Assembly (NCBI RefSeq): GCF_024586455.1
Contig: NW_026089623.1
Span: 7,660,204-7,724,203, forward strand
Reading direction: 5' to 3'
Length of the DNA stretch: 64,000 nt
DNA from: Bactrocera neohumeralis
Taxonomy: Eukaryota; Arthropoda; Insecta; Diptera; Tephritidae
This document shows, one piece after another, positions 51,691 to 63,314 of the stretch (positions within the stretch are counted from its first letter, which is position 1; every line of letters starts with the position of its first letter). The position numbers and the translations under genes were made by a program. Under the pieces are notes generated by a model. The model made no database searches, was not told the DNA's origin, and saw nothing but the letters and a program-made list of their open reading frames with translations.

Positions 51691-52766
51691 GTAAGGAAGG
51701 CTAAGTTCGGGTGTCACCGAACATTTTATACTCTCGCATGATAAAGTGATAATAATTTACATATTTTTTTATTTTGCAGTAAAACTAATTAGATTAGATC
51801 AATTTGTGTACTTTGAGTATTGAATTGTATTTTCATTTCCTAATGTACATATATATTATACAGAGAAGGCATCAGATGGAATTCAAAAGAGCGTTATATT
51901 GGAAGAAGGCGTGGTTGTGAACCGATTTCACCCATATTTCGTACATGTCATCAGGGTGTTATGAAAATATTATATACTGAATTTCATTGAAATCGGTCTA
52001 GTAGTTCCTGAGATATGGTTTTTGGTCCATAAGTGGGCGGCGCCACTCCCATTTTCAATTTTTAAAAAAAGCCTGGTTGCAGCTTCCTTCTGCCACTTCT
52101 TCCGTAAAATTTAGTGTTTCTGACGTTTTTTGTTAGTCGGTTAACGCACTTTTAGTGATTTTCAACATAACCTTTGTATGGGAGGTGGGCGTGGTTATTA
52201 TCCGATTTCTTCTATTTTTGAACTGTATATGGAAATGCCCAAAGAAAACGACTCTATAGAGTTTGGTTGACATAGCTATAGTAGTTTCTGAGATATGTAC
52301 AAAAAACTTAGTAGGGGGCGGGGCCACGCCCACTTTTCCAAAAAAGTTACGTCCAAATATGCCCCGGTCATTTGTGCCAAATTTCACTTTAATATCTTTA
52401 TTTATGGCTTAGTTATGACACTTTATAGGTTTTCGGTTTCCGCCATTTTGTAGGCGTGGAAGTGGGCCAATTTTGCCCATCTTCGAACTTAACCTTCTTA
52501 TGGAGCCAAGAAATACGTGTACCAAGTTTCATCATGATATCTCAATTTTTACTCAAGTTACAGCTTGCACGGACAGACGGACGGACAGACGGACGGACGG
52601 ACAGACGGACAGAGACATCCAGATTTCAACTCTACTCGTCACCCTGATCACTTTGGTATATATAACTCTATATCTGACTCTTTTAGTTTTAGGACTTACA
52701 AACAACCGTTATGTGAACAAAACTATAATACTCTCCTTAGCAACTTTGTTGCGAGAGTATAAAAAC
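51688..52766 (+). mobile_element. DINE-1/mini-me-like element, second family
   Basis: Starts caagtaaggaaggctaag with a hairpin, gttcgggtgtcaccgaac, then tatactctcgca. It ends tgcgagagtata after an (RGAC)n run at 52569-52612. The left tatactctcgca and right tgcgagagtata are inverse over 12 bases. The layout equals that of the 38309 family though the sequences differ. Interior blocks gtatgggaggtgggcgtgg recur at 48440. Short frames over the (RGAC)n run are not genes. Confidence 0.75.
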
Positions 52767-52774
52767 GTACACTC

Positions 52775-52994
52775 GTTATAGTTGACAGTCAAACAATTAA
52801 AATATAGAACTTTATTAAAATATATGAAAATATGACAGTTTATGCATTTTTTTAAACGTTCTCAAACACTGCGTACTCGCTATTTTACGTTGTTCACTCG
52901 CTGACGGTTGCTTTTTGACTGTGCCCTTTTGGTTGCTGCCACTTGCTTCATTTCATCTGACACTTCTTAGGCAACAGAGTTGCCATCGCTTACA
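52775..52994 (-). repeat. 3' LTR of gypsy element I
   Basis: 220 bp, nearly identical to 56394-56616 (for example aaacactgcgtactcgctat, ttgctgccacttgcttcat). On the minus strand it starts TGTAAGCGATGG and ends CTATAAC. High LTR identity suggests the element is younger than most here. Confidence 0.85.
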
Positions 52995-53795
52995 GTCGGC
53001 TTTTCTGACCCAATGTGGCGCCCTCGCCCATGGTGTTCTCATCTTTGTCGTCTGGATCATCTGGGGGTAACATGCACCAAGTTTTAAGTTGATCTGGTGC
53101 AAATACGGCTATGTATTGACGTTGTGTTCATTCGGCATGAGGTAAGTCTTCAATTACATAACGATCATTTGGTAGGACTTTGGTGATGATGAACGGTCCT
53201 CTGAATCGTGGTTCTAATTTACGTGATGTACCAGAGCTTATTGGTTCGTTTGCAGTCAATACGAGATCAGCTCCGTTGTACGTCTTCGGTTGATTATGCT
53301 TTGCGTCGTATAGCTTCTTGGCTTCTGCTCTTACGTCGTTTATTCGTTGTGCGGTGTCGACTCGTAGTTGTTGTAGGTCGGTGTCGTTTATCAGGTCACC
53401 TTCATCGTCTTGAAGTGCCTGGATAAGTTGATTCTGCAGGATGTCTCGTGGCATGTACACTTAAAGTAGTCGGAATGGTGTACAACCTGTGGTTTTATTC
53501 GGGATGGTATTAATACTCCATTGTATTTGACGTAATTTGTCGTCCCATTGTCTTTCGTCATCAGTAGAAGGTAATAGCATGGATGGGATGACGTGGTTAG
53601 CTCGTTCAGTTTGTCCGTTAGCGCGTGGCGTCCGCAATGCGTTGAGAATCAAAGGCCGTTCCTCGGTCGGATATAATACGTTCAGGCATTCCCAGATAGC
53701 TCGTGATCTCTAGCAATACCGGGATTATATGGTTTGTTGCGGTACTCTTGACTTCTCGTAGGATTGTGAATTTGGCAAATGAATCTACAATATTC
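52995..53795 (-). pseudogene. pol: Integrase and C-terminal pol of gypsy element I
   Basis: Minus strand: VDSFAKFTILREV and GMPERIISDRGTAF (53790-53665, core with the second aspartate), RTPRANGQTERANHVI (53640-53580, with the glutamate), INTIPNKTTGCTPF, then YDAKHNQPKTYNGADLVL and PRFRGPFIITKVLPNDRYVI (C-terminal domain, 53460-53128). A stop at 53460 and one at 53128 break an otherwise good frame that continues to about 53005. The upstream end is fused to Helitron sequence near 53796. Confidence 0.8.
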
Positions 53796-55240
53796 CACTG
53801 GAAAATTTACGGTTTCGTCTTGCTTGTCAAGACGATCGATCGATTTATATGAGCGCAAACCTCCCGGAACTTGACTTTGAATCTTCCAGTTTAAATCACT
53901 AACATCGGTAATTTTGGCAGCTAAAATTGCTCGTGCACTCAAGCTATCGCAGTTACGATAATTTGGCCAATGTTCGGATAAACATTCGTGATGAGTTCAT
54001 CTTCCGTTGAAGTGAATTGACAAAAGGGAGGTGAAATTGATATCAAACCACTGGAAGTATCAACCGAAATTTGCCCATTTCCAATTCTTAGCGAATACAA
54101 TGTAAAATGTCATCGGCAATGTCATTTTTTCGTATCCCATAATTAACGCGAATTTAAAGGCTGATATGTCGAAATGATCTTCGCGAAAAGTATGCGAACT
54201 TCAGTGGCATGCGAAGTACTATCGCATTGTCCTTCGTCTGTTTCCAGTGATTATCATGTTCCAGCAAATGCTACTGCTGGCATGCTTCTCAAAATGTTGC
54301 ACACACTGTACCATTCACAATACGCGATGACTTAAATGAAGTTGAACCGCGAGACGCAAAACAGTCGGAAAACTTTCATGAATTGCAAAAGTAAATATCC
54401 TACAAAGCGCTTTATTGCAGTTCACATATCGACCCATTTGATACTGCTGATCTCATATCGTTCAAGGCCAATAACCGCTATGTTGCTTTCTTTGGTGACG
54501 CACTTGCAAACGTATTTGATCGATTACACCAATCTGCAATATTCAACATTGACATGAGTTTTGAATGTGAATTAAACAAAAGGGGCGAATATGGTACGAC
54601 CCATGTGTTGTCAACTTCGATGTGTTGTTAACGTCGATATTCACGCCTCTAAATGCTAAATGTTCTGCCATTGTCGTCTGGTGAGTGACGCCGATACAGT
54701 TAATATCCATCATTTCCCATTCCCGTTTCCGAAAGAAAAGCACATGAGTAGTGTTTCGTGCATTTATTGTCAAACATACAAACCAAAGTGGGATTGTAAG
54801 GTTCGCAAGGTCCATGAATCATATTGGTTTTCACCACTTCGTATAATTCTGGATCTATCTCTGAATCAGGAATTTCCGCTGAAATGATTTCATCAATTTG
54901 ATCTGGTGTAATCACCATCCGTATCCAAAGAAGAATGTGTGCGTGCGGCAAACCTCTTTTTTGCTACTCAACAGAACACATTCAGCATCTAGCAGCATCA
55001 TATATACCATAGGTTGCTTCAAGATAAAGACCATCAAACATCGCAGCTATTGTTTAAGAAGTCGTGCTGTGATATCGTTACGATCGCTAGCTGATTGACA
55101 GCGATCCATAATTCCGCACGTATGTCATCGCATTTTGGGAGTACTTCTTGCCTTTCTTTGGGCTGCCATACGTTGATGGCAAAAAGAACGCCGACCAATA
55201 TTATCGCCACCTCTTCGTGGCTTCGTAACAAATTTCAATC
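53796..55240 (-). pseudogene. Helitron Rep-helicase protein fragments
   Basis: Minus strand: a VAIILVGVLFAINVW-containing frame (55231 on); MPHAHILLWIRMVITPDQID and IISAEIPDSEIDPELYEVVK with NMIHGPCEPYNP (54951-54750), the HUH Rep region with its HAH-like motif; decayed parts; then ARAILAAKITDVSDLNWKIQ and LRSYKSIDRLDKQDETVNFP (53942-53800) of the Pif1 helicase. Frames change several times. It would nick and unwind DNA in rolling-circle transposition. Confidence 0.75.
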
Positions 55241-55776
55241 TGTAATTGATCACATCGTCTCAAACATATATAAAGTTTTCACTGAATAATTTTTCCTTTG
55301 GATAGCCGGAATAAAAAAGTAAGCGACCGTAATTGAACGATTCAAATAATTTACAAATCAAAATATTGAAAAACAAAACAAACAAAAATTGAAAAAAATG
55401 TGTATGGAAAATGTTACTTTTTGGAATTGTCCAATTTTCTGACTTCTCCTCATGCAAAGTATAAGGTATTTTGTTTCTAAACCTTTCCCGATCCACAACA
55501 AACAACCATTAAAAATTTGATTAAGATTGGTTCAACCGTTCTCTTAGTGTTACTAACAAACAAACATTCATATTTATTGTAACGTTTGTATGGGGAAAAG
55601 AAAAGGGCTGTTTTCAGGGGTTTTCCGGAAACTATTCGAATTTTTCTCGCCGTAAAAACCATCCTTGAACTTCAACAAACATTTAAGAAAAAGAATTGGC
55701 CAAATTGGTCCAGGCGTTATTGAGTTATGCGCGTACATACATTTTTGGTATTCATTTTTATTTATATATATTTAGA
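53796..55776 (-). mobile_element. Helitron inside gypsy element I, 3' end lost
   Basis: Minus strand from a TC start at about 55776 (tctaaatatatataaataaa). It has a leader typical of insect Helitrons (accaatttggccaattc; gttacaataaatatgaatg), then protein pieces, and ends abruptly in the helicase at about 53796. The Helitron 3' hairpin and CTRR terminus are absent, and gypsy integrase follows at once. Protease and RT of the gypsy element are missing, so a deletion took both. Confidence 0.7.
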
Positions 55777-55936
55777 TATGTTCATAAATAAATTTTAAAT
55801 CCTTTCGCTTGCTTAATTCAATATATTATATAGATTCTACATATATTTCATACCTTGTGGAATAATAAATTTCGAAGCTAATAACCACTTGAAGTGAAGT
55901 GTAAACGAACTCTTTTTAATAACAATTTGGGTGAAA

Positions 55937-56185
55937 TTATATTATATGGTGAGTGCGAAAAAGGTGCCACATACAACAAAACAACGGTTGCGCTTTTATG
56001 TAGACTAATTTCTTGAAACATTCGTCAAGTTTGGTTGCACCAAGTCGTCGTAACGCTGCTGTCGTCTTCTCACAATTTCCTCGGTTTGGATGAACTTTGT
56101 TACACGTTGTACAGCGATGTCGTTTCTGCGGCAATGGACATTTGTTGGAGAAATGTCCAGGTGCGTTGCAACTGTAGCGTTTCAA
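55937..56185 (-). pseudogene. gag: gag nucleocapsid fragment of gypsy element I
   Basis: Two adjacent zinc knuckles: CNAPGHFSNKCPLPQKRHRC and CTTCNKVHPNRGNC (56180-56090), followed by ALRRLGATKLDECFK. Lies between the 5' LTR (56394-56616) and the Helitron. The capsid part of gag between 56185 and the LTR is mostly missing. Confidence 0.65.
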
Positions 56186-56393
56186 TTATTTTGTTTCAAT
56201 TATTGTTGTCTCGCTTGCTTGGTTGATATACTTGTGGCTCACTTAGCCTTCCGAGATTTATGAAATAATCCTCGATGCATTGCATTTCCCGTAGCAACCT
56301 CTTTAGTTGTTCCACCTTCAAATCACTAATCGCCATCCATAAAACCGATACTTATGTATCGTTTATATAGTATACTATATATCTGCAGGTGCC

Positions 56394-56616
56394 GTTATAG
56401 TTGACAGTCAAACAATTAAAATATAGAACTTTATTAAAATATATGAAAATATGACAGTTTATGCATTTTTATATAAAACGTTCTCAAACACTGCGTACTC
56501 GCTATTTTACGTTGTTCACTCGCTGACTGTTGTTTTTTGACTGTGCCCTTTTGGTTGCTGCCACTTGCTTCATTTCATCTGACACTTGTTGGGCAACAGA
56601 GCTGCCATCGCTTACA
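56394..56616 (-). repeat. 5' LTR of gypsy element I
   Basis: 223-bp partner of 52775-52994. On the minus strand the LTR end CTATAAC is followed by ggcacctgcag, which could be a primer site. The outer flanks (caaat on the right, cactc on the left of the other LTR) do not match, so no TSD is seen. Confidence 0.85.
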
Positions 56617-56879
56617 CAAATCTTTATAATTTAAATAGAAATTATAAATCTATTTAAAATTTACCTCTCTCAACAATTTAACGTCAAAATATGTATTTAA
56701 GTAAAATGACAGCTAGCACAGGGTTGCAATATTTTTTTTACGTGTCATTGAACGAGAATAAACATGGGTTTTGGTCTGACATATTTCACAGCCATTGCAA
56801 ATAATTTTCTGTTTGTGTTTGTTGTTGGGCCGGTGCACCAAGAAGAAATATCTGCAATTCGTGGGAATATTTTAAAAAA

Positions 56880-57003
56880 ATATAAGGTTAGCAACATTAT
56901 TTTAGTACATTCCTTCTCTGGAGAAGCTCCCCTATCAGCACATACCCCATTTATACCGAAATTCGTATTTTTTACCCGACTGCCAAAGTAATCGGAATCG
57001 TGC
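56880..57003. repeat. Right end of a second element-D-like copy
   Basis: ctggagaagctcccctatc, acataccccatttatac and ccaaagtaatcggaatcgtg match 21165-21257 including the right terminal inverted repeat. The left end was not found; the 5' LTR of gypsy element I lies about 260 bp to the left. The ORF at 56764-56991 spans this repeat and is not a gene. Confidence 0.75.
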
Positions 57004-58137
57004 GTGAAAAGTAATAAATTGCTAACAGATATCCGTCTTGCAGCAATAGCATACTAGATGAGAGCATATAATGCATGGAACACCTATGTACATATATGGC
57101 GACAAGCGACAGGCAGCATCTGTCAAAAATTAACACGTTCTAACGGGGACAGTTATTTAGAGGAGAGCACGACTTCACGGCAGAAAGATTGCATTTCTCG
57201 CTGTCGCTAGTTCAAACCATTTCTACTTTTGTGAAAGACAATGGGCAGCGGTGATCTAACTAACATATAAAATGTGAAATTGTTCAAAGCTCTACCAAGT
57301 CTAACGTTTTTTTACCAATATAGGCAGACAATAATTCGATGTATCATTTGTAACAACAATTGCTAGATTAAAACAAGTGAGGCGGTCTATTTAAAACAAT
57401 TCAACTTAGAACAAAACATTTCAATTTATTTTAAGCACAGTTTTAGAGCGGAAACAACGAAGTTGTTTACTATAAATCAGATGCTTGATATGTCGATGCC
57501 GTCTTTAAAATGTTCAAGAAGATGGCTTCAATACTACATTTGCAGACAAGAATATTTCGTGCAGTCGTCTTTGTGCTCAAAGCATAACTCAATACCTGAG
57601 ATGTTAAATAGGAGCGTCCTTTAATCTATGTACATATGTAACATAAAGTAAATTTTTTGGAAATCGAACCAAGATGTGCCACAAATTTTAGAATAAATCA
57701 GTTTTTTTTAACTCTGCAAACATTATGGCTTATACTGGTCATCGTTAAAATATTTATTTTCTTGACATTGACAGTGATGATAAATAAATGGAGTTAAAAG
57801 CTTGATTCGACATTTAGAGATGTTAACTCGACTTGGTGAACATGTTCCTTGACTCTCACAAATTTGCTCTCTCTAAGAAACTCCAAAAGCTGTATGTATC
57901 AAATTTGATAAAAGTACTTTGTTCGGGTGTTAACCGTACAGTTCGAAAATGAGTGAAATAGATTCCCAAGAAAGATATGATAAATAAACATACTAAAGGA
58001 ATTAAAATTTACGGCAAATATTGTAAGAAATCAGTATAAAACGAACAAGGAAATGTCTCAGTAACCAATTGAGCAATTTGAACCAAATTGTCACTCGACA
58101 ATTGCTTAATATGCTGCTTATGAATATTATTATAGAT
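57004..58137. other. Non-coding interval
   Basis: No supportable gene. It contains dispersed repeat J, copy 2 (57783-57865). The rest is AT-rich and unassigned. Confidence 0.5.
57783..57865. repeat. Dispersed repeat J, copy 2
   Basis: Same orientation as 8595-8680; shares taaatggagttaaaa-like and gaacatgttccttgactctc. Confidence 0.55.
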
Positions 58138-58590
58138 CAGTGGTTCCCAAACTTATTTTGTCTACCGCCCACTTTGAGAATAAATATTTTTTTAGCGCCC
58201 TCATTTTTTCACCTATTTAAAAACCTCTATAACTTCAAATTAATTATTGTGACGTATATATGTATGTATATTAACGGAGAATTCTAAACGAAACTTTTAC
58301 TATAACCAGCAACTTGAAACCTAAGCGCAGTAGGTAACATACAACGGCGCTTAGGTCTCAAGTTAACTCTTACGGGCTCCATCTGCCAATAAGAATGATT
58401 ACTGAATCACAACTTTACAGTGTTAAAACAGAGAATATTTTATTAAAAATAAAACTAAAATAATCGATCCATATATAAAAACTAATGTGAAGGATGAATC
58501 TGATGCTGTTTAATAATTTTGTTAATATCTGGTTCCAATTTACTCAAGAACAGTCGCAAATCGCCACGTTCGGTAACAAGCAAACGATTT

Positions 58591-60192
58591 CTATTTTTTA
58601 GTAAGCAGTGTTGTCACAGCACTAAATCCACGTTCACACAAATATGACGATGGGAATGCTATCAAGAATCGTTGAACGATTGACCACAATCCAGGGTACA
58701 ATTGCGAGATCGGTTTTTGTAGCCAAAATTCTTGGTAACCATTTTTGAACTTGATTTTTATTTCCTCGTTTGTTGTCAATTCTATAAGTTCTTCTTCCAG
58801 CTGAGGTGACATTGCTGTGTTGGCATTTGAAAACGGAGCCAACACCCAGTCTGGTATTTCCAAGCTCAAAATGTCCTGGTATCGTTCGGTGAAGTCAATG
58901 TGGAGGTTTTCCAAATGTTGGCAGTAGGCAAACAACTCGTCGTTACTGCATGATACTGATAAATTCGGAAAATTGTGAAACTCACGTCTGCCCGTCGTTT
59001 TTTGTTTTAATTAAATTTAGTTTATCGCCTTGCAGTTGGAGATTCATGTCGTTGAACAATTTATACAGGTCTGTTATGTAAGCTATATCATTCTTTGATG
59101 TTATGAGCTTGTCTTGAAATTCTGTATCTTTAGTTTCCAAGAACTCTATAACAGAGTCAAACAGGTTGTAGAATCGAGTCAGACAACTGCCTCTTGATAG
59201 CCAACGAGCTTCAGTATGAAACAACAAACGATTGAAATCCTCGTCATTAGTAACACAAAGCTGATGAAATAATCTCTCATTCAAAGAGCTGTTGCGGATT
59301 TTATTGACTGCTTTGATGACATATTGCAGTGATTGAAATAGTTTTTCACTTAAGTTTCTAGCAACTTAATGTTGTCTATGAATAACGCAATGTACACCAA
59401 GGACATCTGGAATTTTATTTTTTAAGTACCTACGCTATGAAGCCTTTATGGCACCCTGTCATAGCCGGAGCGCCATCCGTAGCAACTGAAATAATATTTT
59501 TCAAATGAATTTCTCATCGCAAAACTTTTCCGATATATTGAATATGGTTTCGCATTTTGTATCGGTCTCTAAATTTCTATCAAATAATAGTTCTCATCTT
59601 TAATAAAGCTCACGTAAGACAACAACAATGCTTCATTAGTTGGTAAAGTGGACTCATCCAGCTGAATTGAAAATTGACTTGACCTCAGGTGATCGTACAA
59701 TGATTCTTCAATGTTTTCAGCCATTTCATCAATTCATCTTTGCACAGAATTATTACTCAAAGGAATTTTTCGGATAATATCTGCGGCCGGTTTATGAAGC
59801 ACGGTAGTTATTACTTCATTTATTGCTGGCAATATTAACTCTTCTCCGATGTTATGTGGTTTGCCTTTTTGAGCAACTAACAAAGAGATATTGTACGAAG
59901 CTCGAAGTCCGTCGTCATCTTGCTTAGCAGCCGCCGAAAATAGTTTTGCTACACTTGGCTGAGTATTATGCTTCTTCTCTTGGTCTTGAAAATATGTTAC
60001 ATTCTTGTCTTTTTTATCTGGATGCATTTTATTCAAATGATCTTGCAGTCTTGAAGGCTTCATTGCTTCATTCGAAAATGTTTTTAGACATAGAAGACAG
60101 AAAGGCGAGGATGGGTTTGGGGGATTTTCAATGAATCCGAATTTAATGTATTCCGCACAGTATTGGCGTCTCTTCTTTTTTACTTCCGACAT
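58591..60192 (-). pseudogene. hAT transposase (ZBED5/FAM200-like), broken
   Basis: 60192 opens MSEVKKKRRQYCAEYIKFGF, then a BED-type finger (FCLLCLKTFSNEAMKPSRLQ, HLNKMHPDK) and KIPLSNNSVQR, to 59734. Catalytic-core pieces between 59730 and 59290 are shifted (a GAPAM-like block near 59470). 59284-58982 has FHTEARWLSRGSCLTRFYNL and FNDMNLQLQGDKLNL. 58935-58591 ends with SSYLCERGFSAVTTLLTKK, the hATC dimerisation motif. Stops and shifts separate them. Confidence 0.8.
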
Positions 60193-60367
60193 CGTTTTGA
60201 TTTGAGAAATACGTTAAACTTTGCGAGTAGTGTAAAGGAGGCGTAAGTAATGCTCATCTATTGCGCGCAAAACCACAAATGAATATAAAATAAATATTAC
60301 ATTGTTTATATAGGAATTCTGAAGCACAATTATTATAAAGTAGTCCAAAAATATGAATTCTTATTTT

Positions 60368-60572
60368 TCCTAGAAATACATTTGTAAAAAAAGGATCTTT
60401 CTCCTTTTCGTATTATCTTATTTTTTCCAGAAATACATTTGTAAAAAAGGATCTTTCTCCTTTTCTTATTATCTTATTTTTCCCAGAAACACATTTGTAA
60501 AAAAAAGGATCTTCATCCTTTTTTATTTTCCCCAGAAATACATTTGTAAGAAATAATAAAGATCTTTTTTTT
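60368..60572. repeat. Tandem repeat, four units of about 50-60 bp
   Basis: Each unit has agaaatacatttgtaaaaaa, ggatctttctccttttc and ttatcttatttttcc. The third and fourth units are shorter and diverged. Confidence 0.85.
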
Positions 60573-60769
60573 TACTTTCCACATAAAAGATTTAAGGAGT
60601 TCAAAAGCTCAAAACGTGCGTTACATCAGCTACCTACCCGACGTCATTTCGCAAGTGATAAAAGAAATTATCAAGAGCTCAAAGCATTCGCTACATCAGC
60701 TCGAACCTACCTACCCTACACCTTTGCGCAAATGATTATATTATGATAGCAAATGCCCATATACATATT

Positions 60770-60845
60770 TGGCAATGGCAATAGCAATACGTTTGACAGT
60801 TAGTATTCTATAAATTCTATCCTGTCGAGATGCCCCGTTATGAAA
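60770..60845. repeat. Dispersed repeat F, copy 3 (fragment)
   Basis: caatagcaatacgtttgaca, gttagtattctataaa and cctgtcgagatgccccgtta correspond to 28515-28585 and 47640-47710. Confidence 0.65.
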
Positions 60846-61145
60846 CGGAGCGACCGATTGACATGATTTTCATTTTTTCTATATTCAATAAAATAGGACA
60901 GATATATGAACTACGCGGAGAGAAATATAGAACCGAGTTTAAGCAATCTTTAATTCATATATTAGTTGATGTTCCCAAGTTGTTGTTAAGAGTCTAGAGC
61001 TCATGTAGTCGTTGTCTAAGAGGCCTCCTAGCTAAATAAAATTACAAATAACCCCCCAGGCCTCTACACAACGCCCCCATTTTCTTTCTGGGTCTCTTAC
61101 CGCCCCCCTTGATACCTGCAGCGCCCACAAGGGGGCGTTATCCTT

Positions 61146-61384
61146 CTTCATTTATTGAATCGAATCTTAAGGCCTATACCGGAATTCTAGACTGTGATAC
61201 AATCAGAAGTATCTCACTTGAGATGATTTTGCAATACAGTACGTGAAAGTCACAAAAATCTCTTAATTGAAAAATAACAGGTTCAATCAGCTATTACATT
61301 TCGCTATTATTATTGGATCTGTTTTTTGTTTTAAAAGCCTAAGTTATAAAATCTTAAAAATATTCAAAAACTAGAAAAGCTCAA
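61146..61384. other. Short unassigned spacer
   Basis: Between the hAT right side and the Jockey-type LINE. Nothing recognised. Confidence 0.4.
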
Positions 61385-62160
61385 GCAAGTGAAGGAGCTG
61401 TTTTGATGATACGTTGCTCTTTAGTACGCAGGCATATCTCTTCTTTTGAATCGTCTTTGATCGCAGGAATGTACTAATGCATTAGGCACTATATGAATAG
61501 CAAGATCTTTATGGATATTTTCATTATGCATGTACCATGGCGAGCAAGTGATTGTTCTAAACGTTTTTGATTGGAACTTTTGTATTTTATCAATATTAAT
61601 TGATAGTAGATCGTACCCTACTATTGAATTTCATAATGTTTTATACAATTCTAAAGGTATACTGTTTTTAATCTTATATAAAATGCCTTCATACCACACC
61701 TTATCAAACGCCTGAGCCACATCTAGAAATATAGCTGAACAGTACTCTCTGAAATTAAATGCTTTTCTTATTTCGTTAGTAGTTCTATTAACTTGCTCTA
61801 TCGTGCTATGTTTTTCACGAAACCCGATTTGATGCGTTGGTATTATGTTATTTTCGTGATAGTAACAATTTTTCAAATATTTTAGAAATACAGGGTAGAA
61901 GACTGATTGGTCTGTATGAAGACGGTTGTGTTAAGTCTTTCCCAGGTTTATCTATCCAGATAATCTGCGACTTTTTCCATGAAAGTGGATAGTATCCGAA
62001 ACTAAGAATTGCATTGCAGAGTAAAGAGAGCACCTTTATAGCAATATTTTGTAATTCAATTAACATTTTTGTGGTAATATTATGATGTTCTCGAACCTTT
62101 TTTGGATTAAGATCTTTCATGTTTCTAATAATTTCAGAAGGTGAAATTTTAAAAGTCTAA
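61385..62160 (-). pseudogene. Jockey-like RT fragment
   Basis: 62120-61848 has NAILSFGYYPLSWKKSQIIW, KPGKDLTQPSSYRPISLLPC and SKIFEKLL. 61876-61631 has PTHQIGFREKHSTIEQVNRT and SAIFLDVAQAFDKVWYEGIL, the RT block with the first catalytic aspartate (FLDVAQAFDKVWY). The YADD box is not found; homology becomes poor, then ends near 61385, where AIKDDSKEE-like C-terminal residues may remain. Confidence 0.75.
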
Positions 62161-62639
62161 AGCAACCTGTTCGCTATGTCGAGTAAAATTGACACCTTAA
62201 AGTTGTTCTTTGGGCAATTAGATATTCGCCTTTTCCTCGTCACTTCGGGCCCAATTTCCACCCAAGGCTCGTATAGGCATGTTACACTTGACTTAATGGA
62301 TTTTTGGGCTTTCCGAAGAGAATTTCGCTTGCTTGAATTTGGCTTAGCTTCTTTATGTATATATGTTTCGGTGTTGAATTCTTCCTTCCGTTTAAGCTCT
62401 TTTTTTTAATTTACGTAGAGCAGATTTCAATAGAATTACTGATTTTTCTGAGACCAAGCGGCTTATAGTTTTTGTTTGTTGTTGCTAAGACAGCTGCGTT
62501 AGTTATTATATCATTGAGTTCCCTTATGCTTTAGTCACTATCTCTTCCAGGATTTAATTTGTACTCAATATTAATGTATTTTTTACATTTTAACCAGCTC
62601 GTTTTATAGGATGTTAGACCCACTTTTGGATCAATGAAT

Positions 62640-63311
62640 ATGGATTGTTGTCATAGCTTTATTAGTACAGGATAATGATCAGAAAATAGGTCAGTATATG
62701 TATGAACTGTTATGTGTGATTTATCTACATTTTTGATTATAGCAAAATCAATTAATCTGGTATTTTGTTACAATCACTAAGTCAATATGTCGGCTTACCA
62801 GGAGATACATATTATGTCAAGTTTATTGTGCCTGTAATGTGATTCAGATGTCGTCCTTTCGGATTAATTTTTAGTGAGTCTTAATACATGTGTTTTGCAT
62901 TGTAATCTCCTCTAGCAGGTGGAGATGACCTAAGGTTCCAAAAAACTCTTTAAATTGGATGTCTGTAATTTTAAACCGAGGTAGGCAGTATATAGGCGTC
63001 AGGTTTAAGTCCCAGCAGGGATTTTTTATAAATATTGTTGTAGCTTGTAACTGCGCTGTGTCATAAGATTCTAATGCGTGACGATTTAACCGTTTTCTAA
63101 CCAACACTGCTGTTCCTCCATGTGCCTTTCCATCTGGTTGATGTGTGACATAGATTATAAATCCCGGTATAAAGAAATTGTTTTTGTTTGTAAGATGAGT
63201 TTCTGACAATAGCATTACATCAATATTATTTTCATCCAGAAATCTAATAAGTTCCAATTTATGTTCGTTAACACCGTTAGCATTCCATAAACAAATTCTC
63301 AATACACTCAT
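62640..63311 (-). pseudogene. Jockey-like endonuclease (ORF2 start)
   Basis: The ATG at 63311 opens MSVLRICLWNANGVNEHKLE, then DVMLLSETHLTNKNNFFIPG and GKAHGGTAVLVRKRLNRH. The frame ends at 62871. Shifted continuation near 62780-62660 shows LIDFAIIKNVDKS and a LFSDHYPVLIKL-like SDH block. N-terminal catalytic residues Asn and Glu are visible. Confidence 0.8.
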
Positions 63312-63314
63312 TTT

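Larger units (their letters stand above)
58138..61145 (-). mobile_element. hAT element (ZBED/FAM200-like), decayed
   Basis: The plus-strand left end cagtggttcccaaactt is a classic hAT terminus and is the 3' end relative to the minus-strand transposase. The right region near 61090-61145 has cttaccgcccccc and gcagcgcccacaagggggcg, typical subterminal sequence of the same group, but the matching terminal repeat is not present. A 60-bp tandem repeat and a piece of repeat F lie between transposase and right end. Confidence 0.65.

Noticed and set aside
52456..52781. Three overlapping ORFs with TDGRTDGRTD repeats
   Set aside because: They translate the (RGAC)n microsatellite in three frames.
56764..56991. 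75-residue membrane-like ORF
   Set aside because: Covers the right end of an element-D-like repeat shared with 21165-21257; no separate gene.
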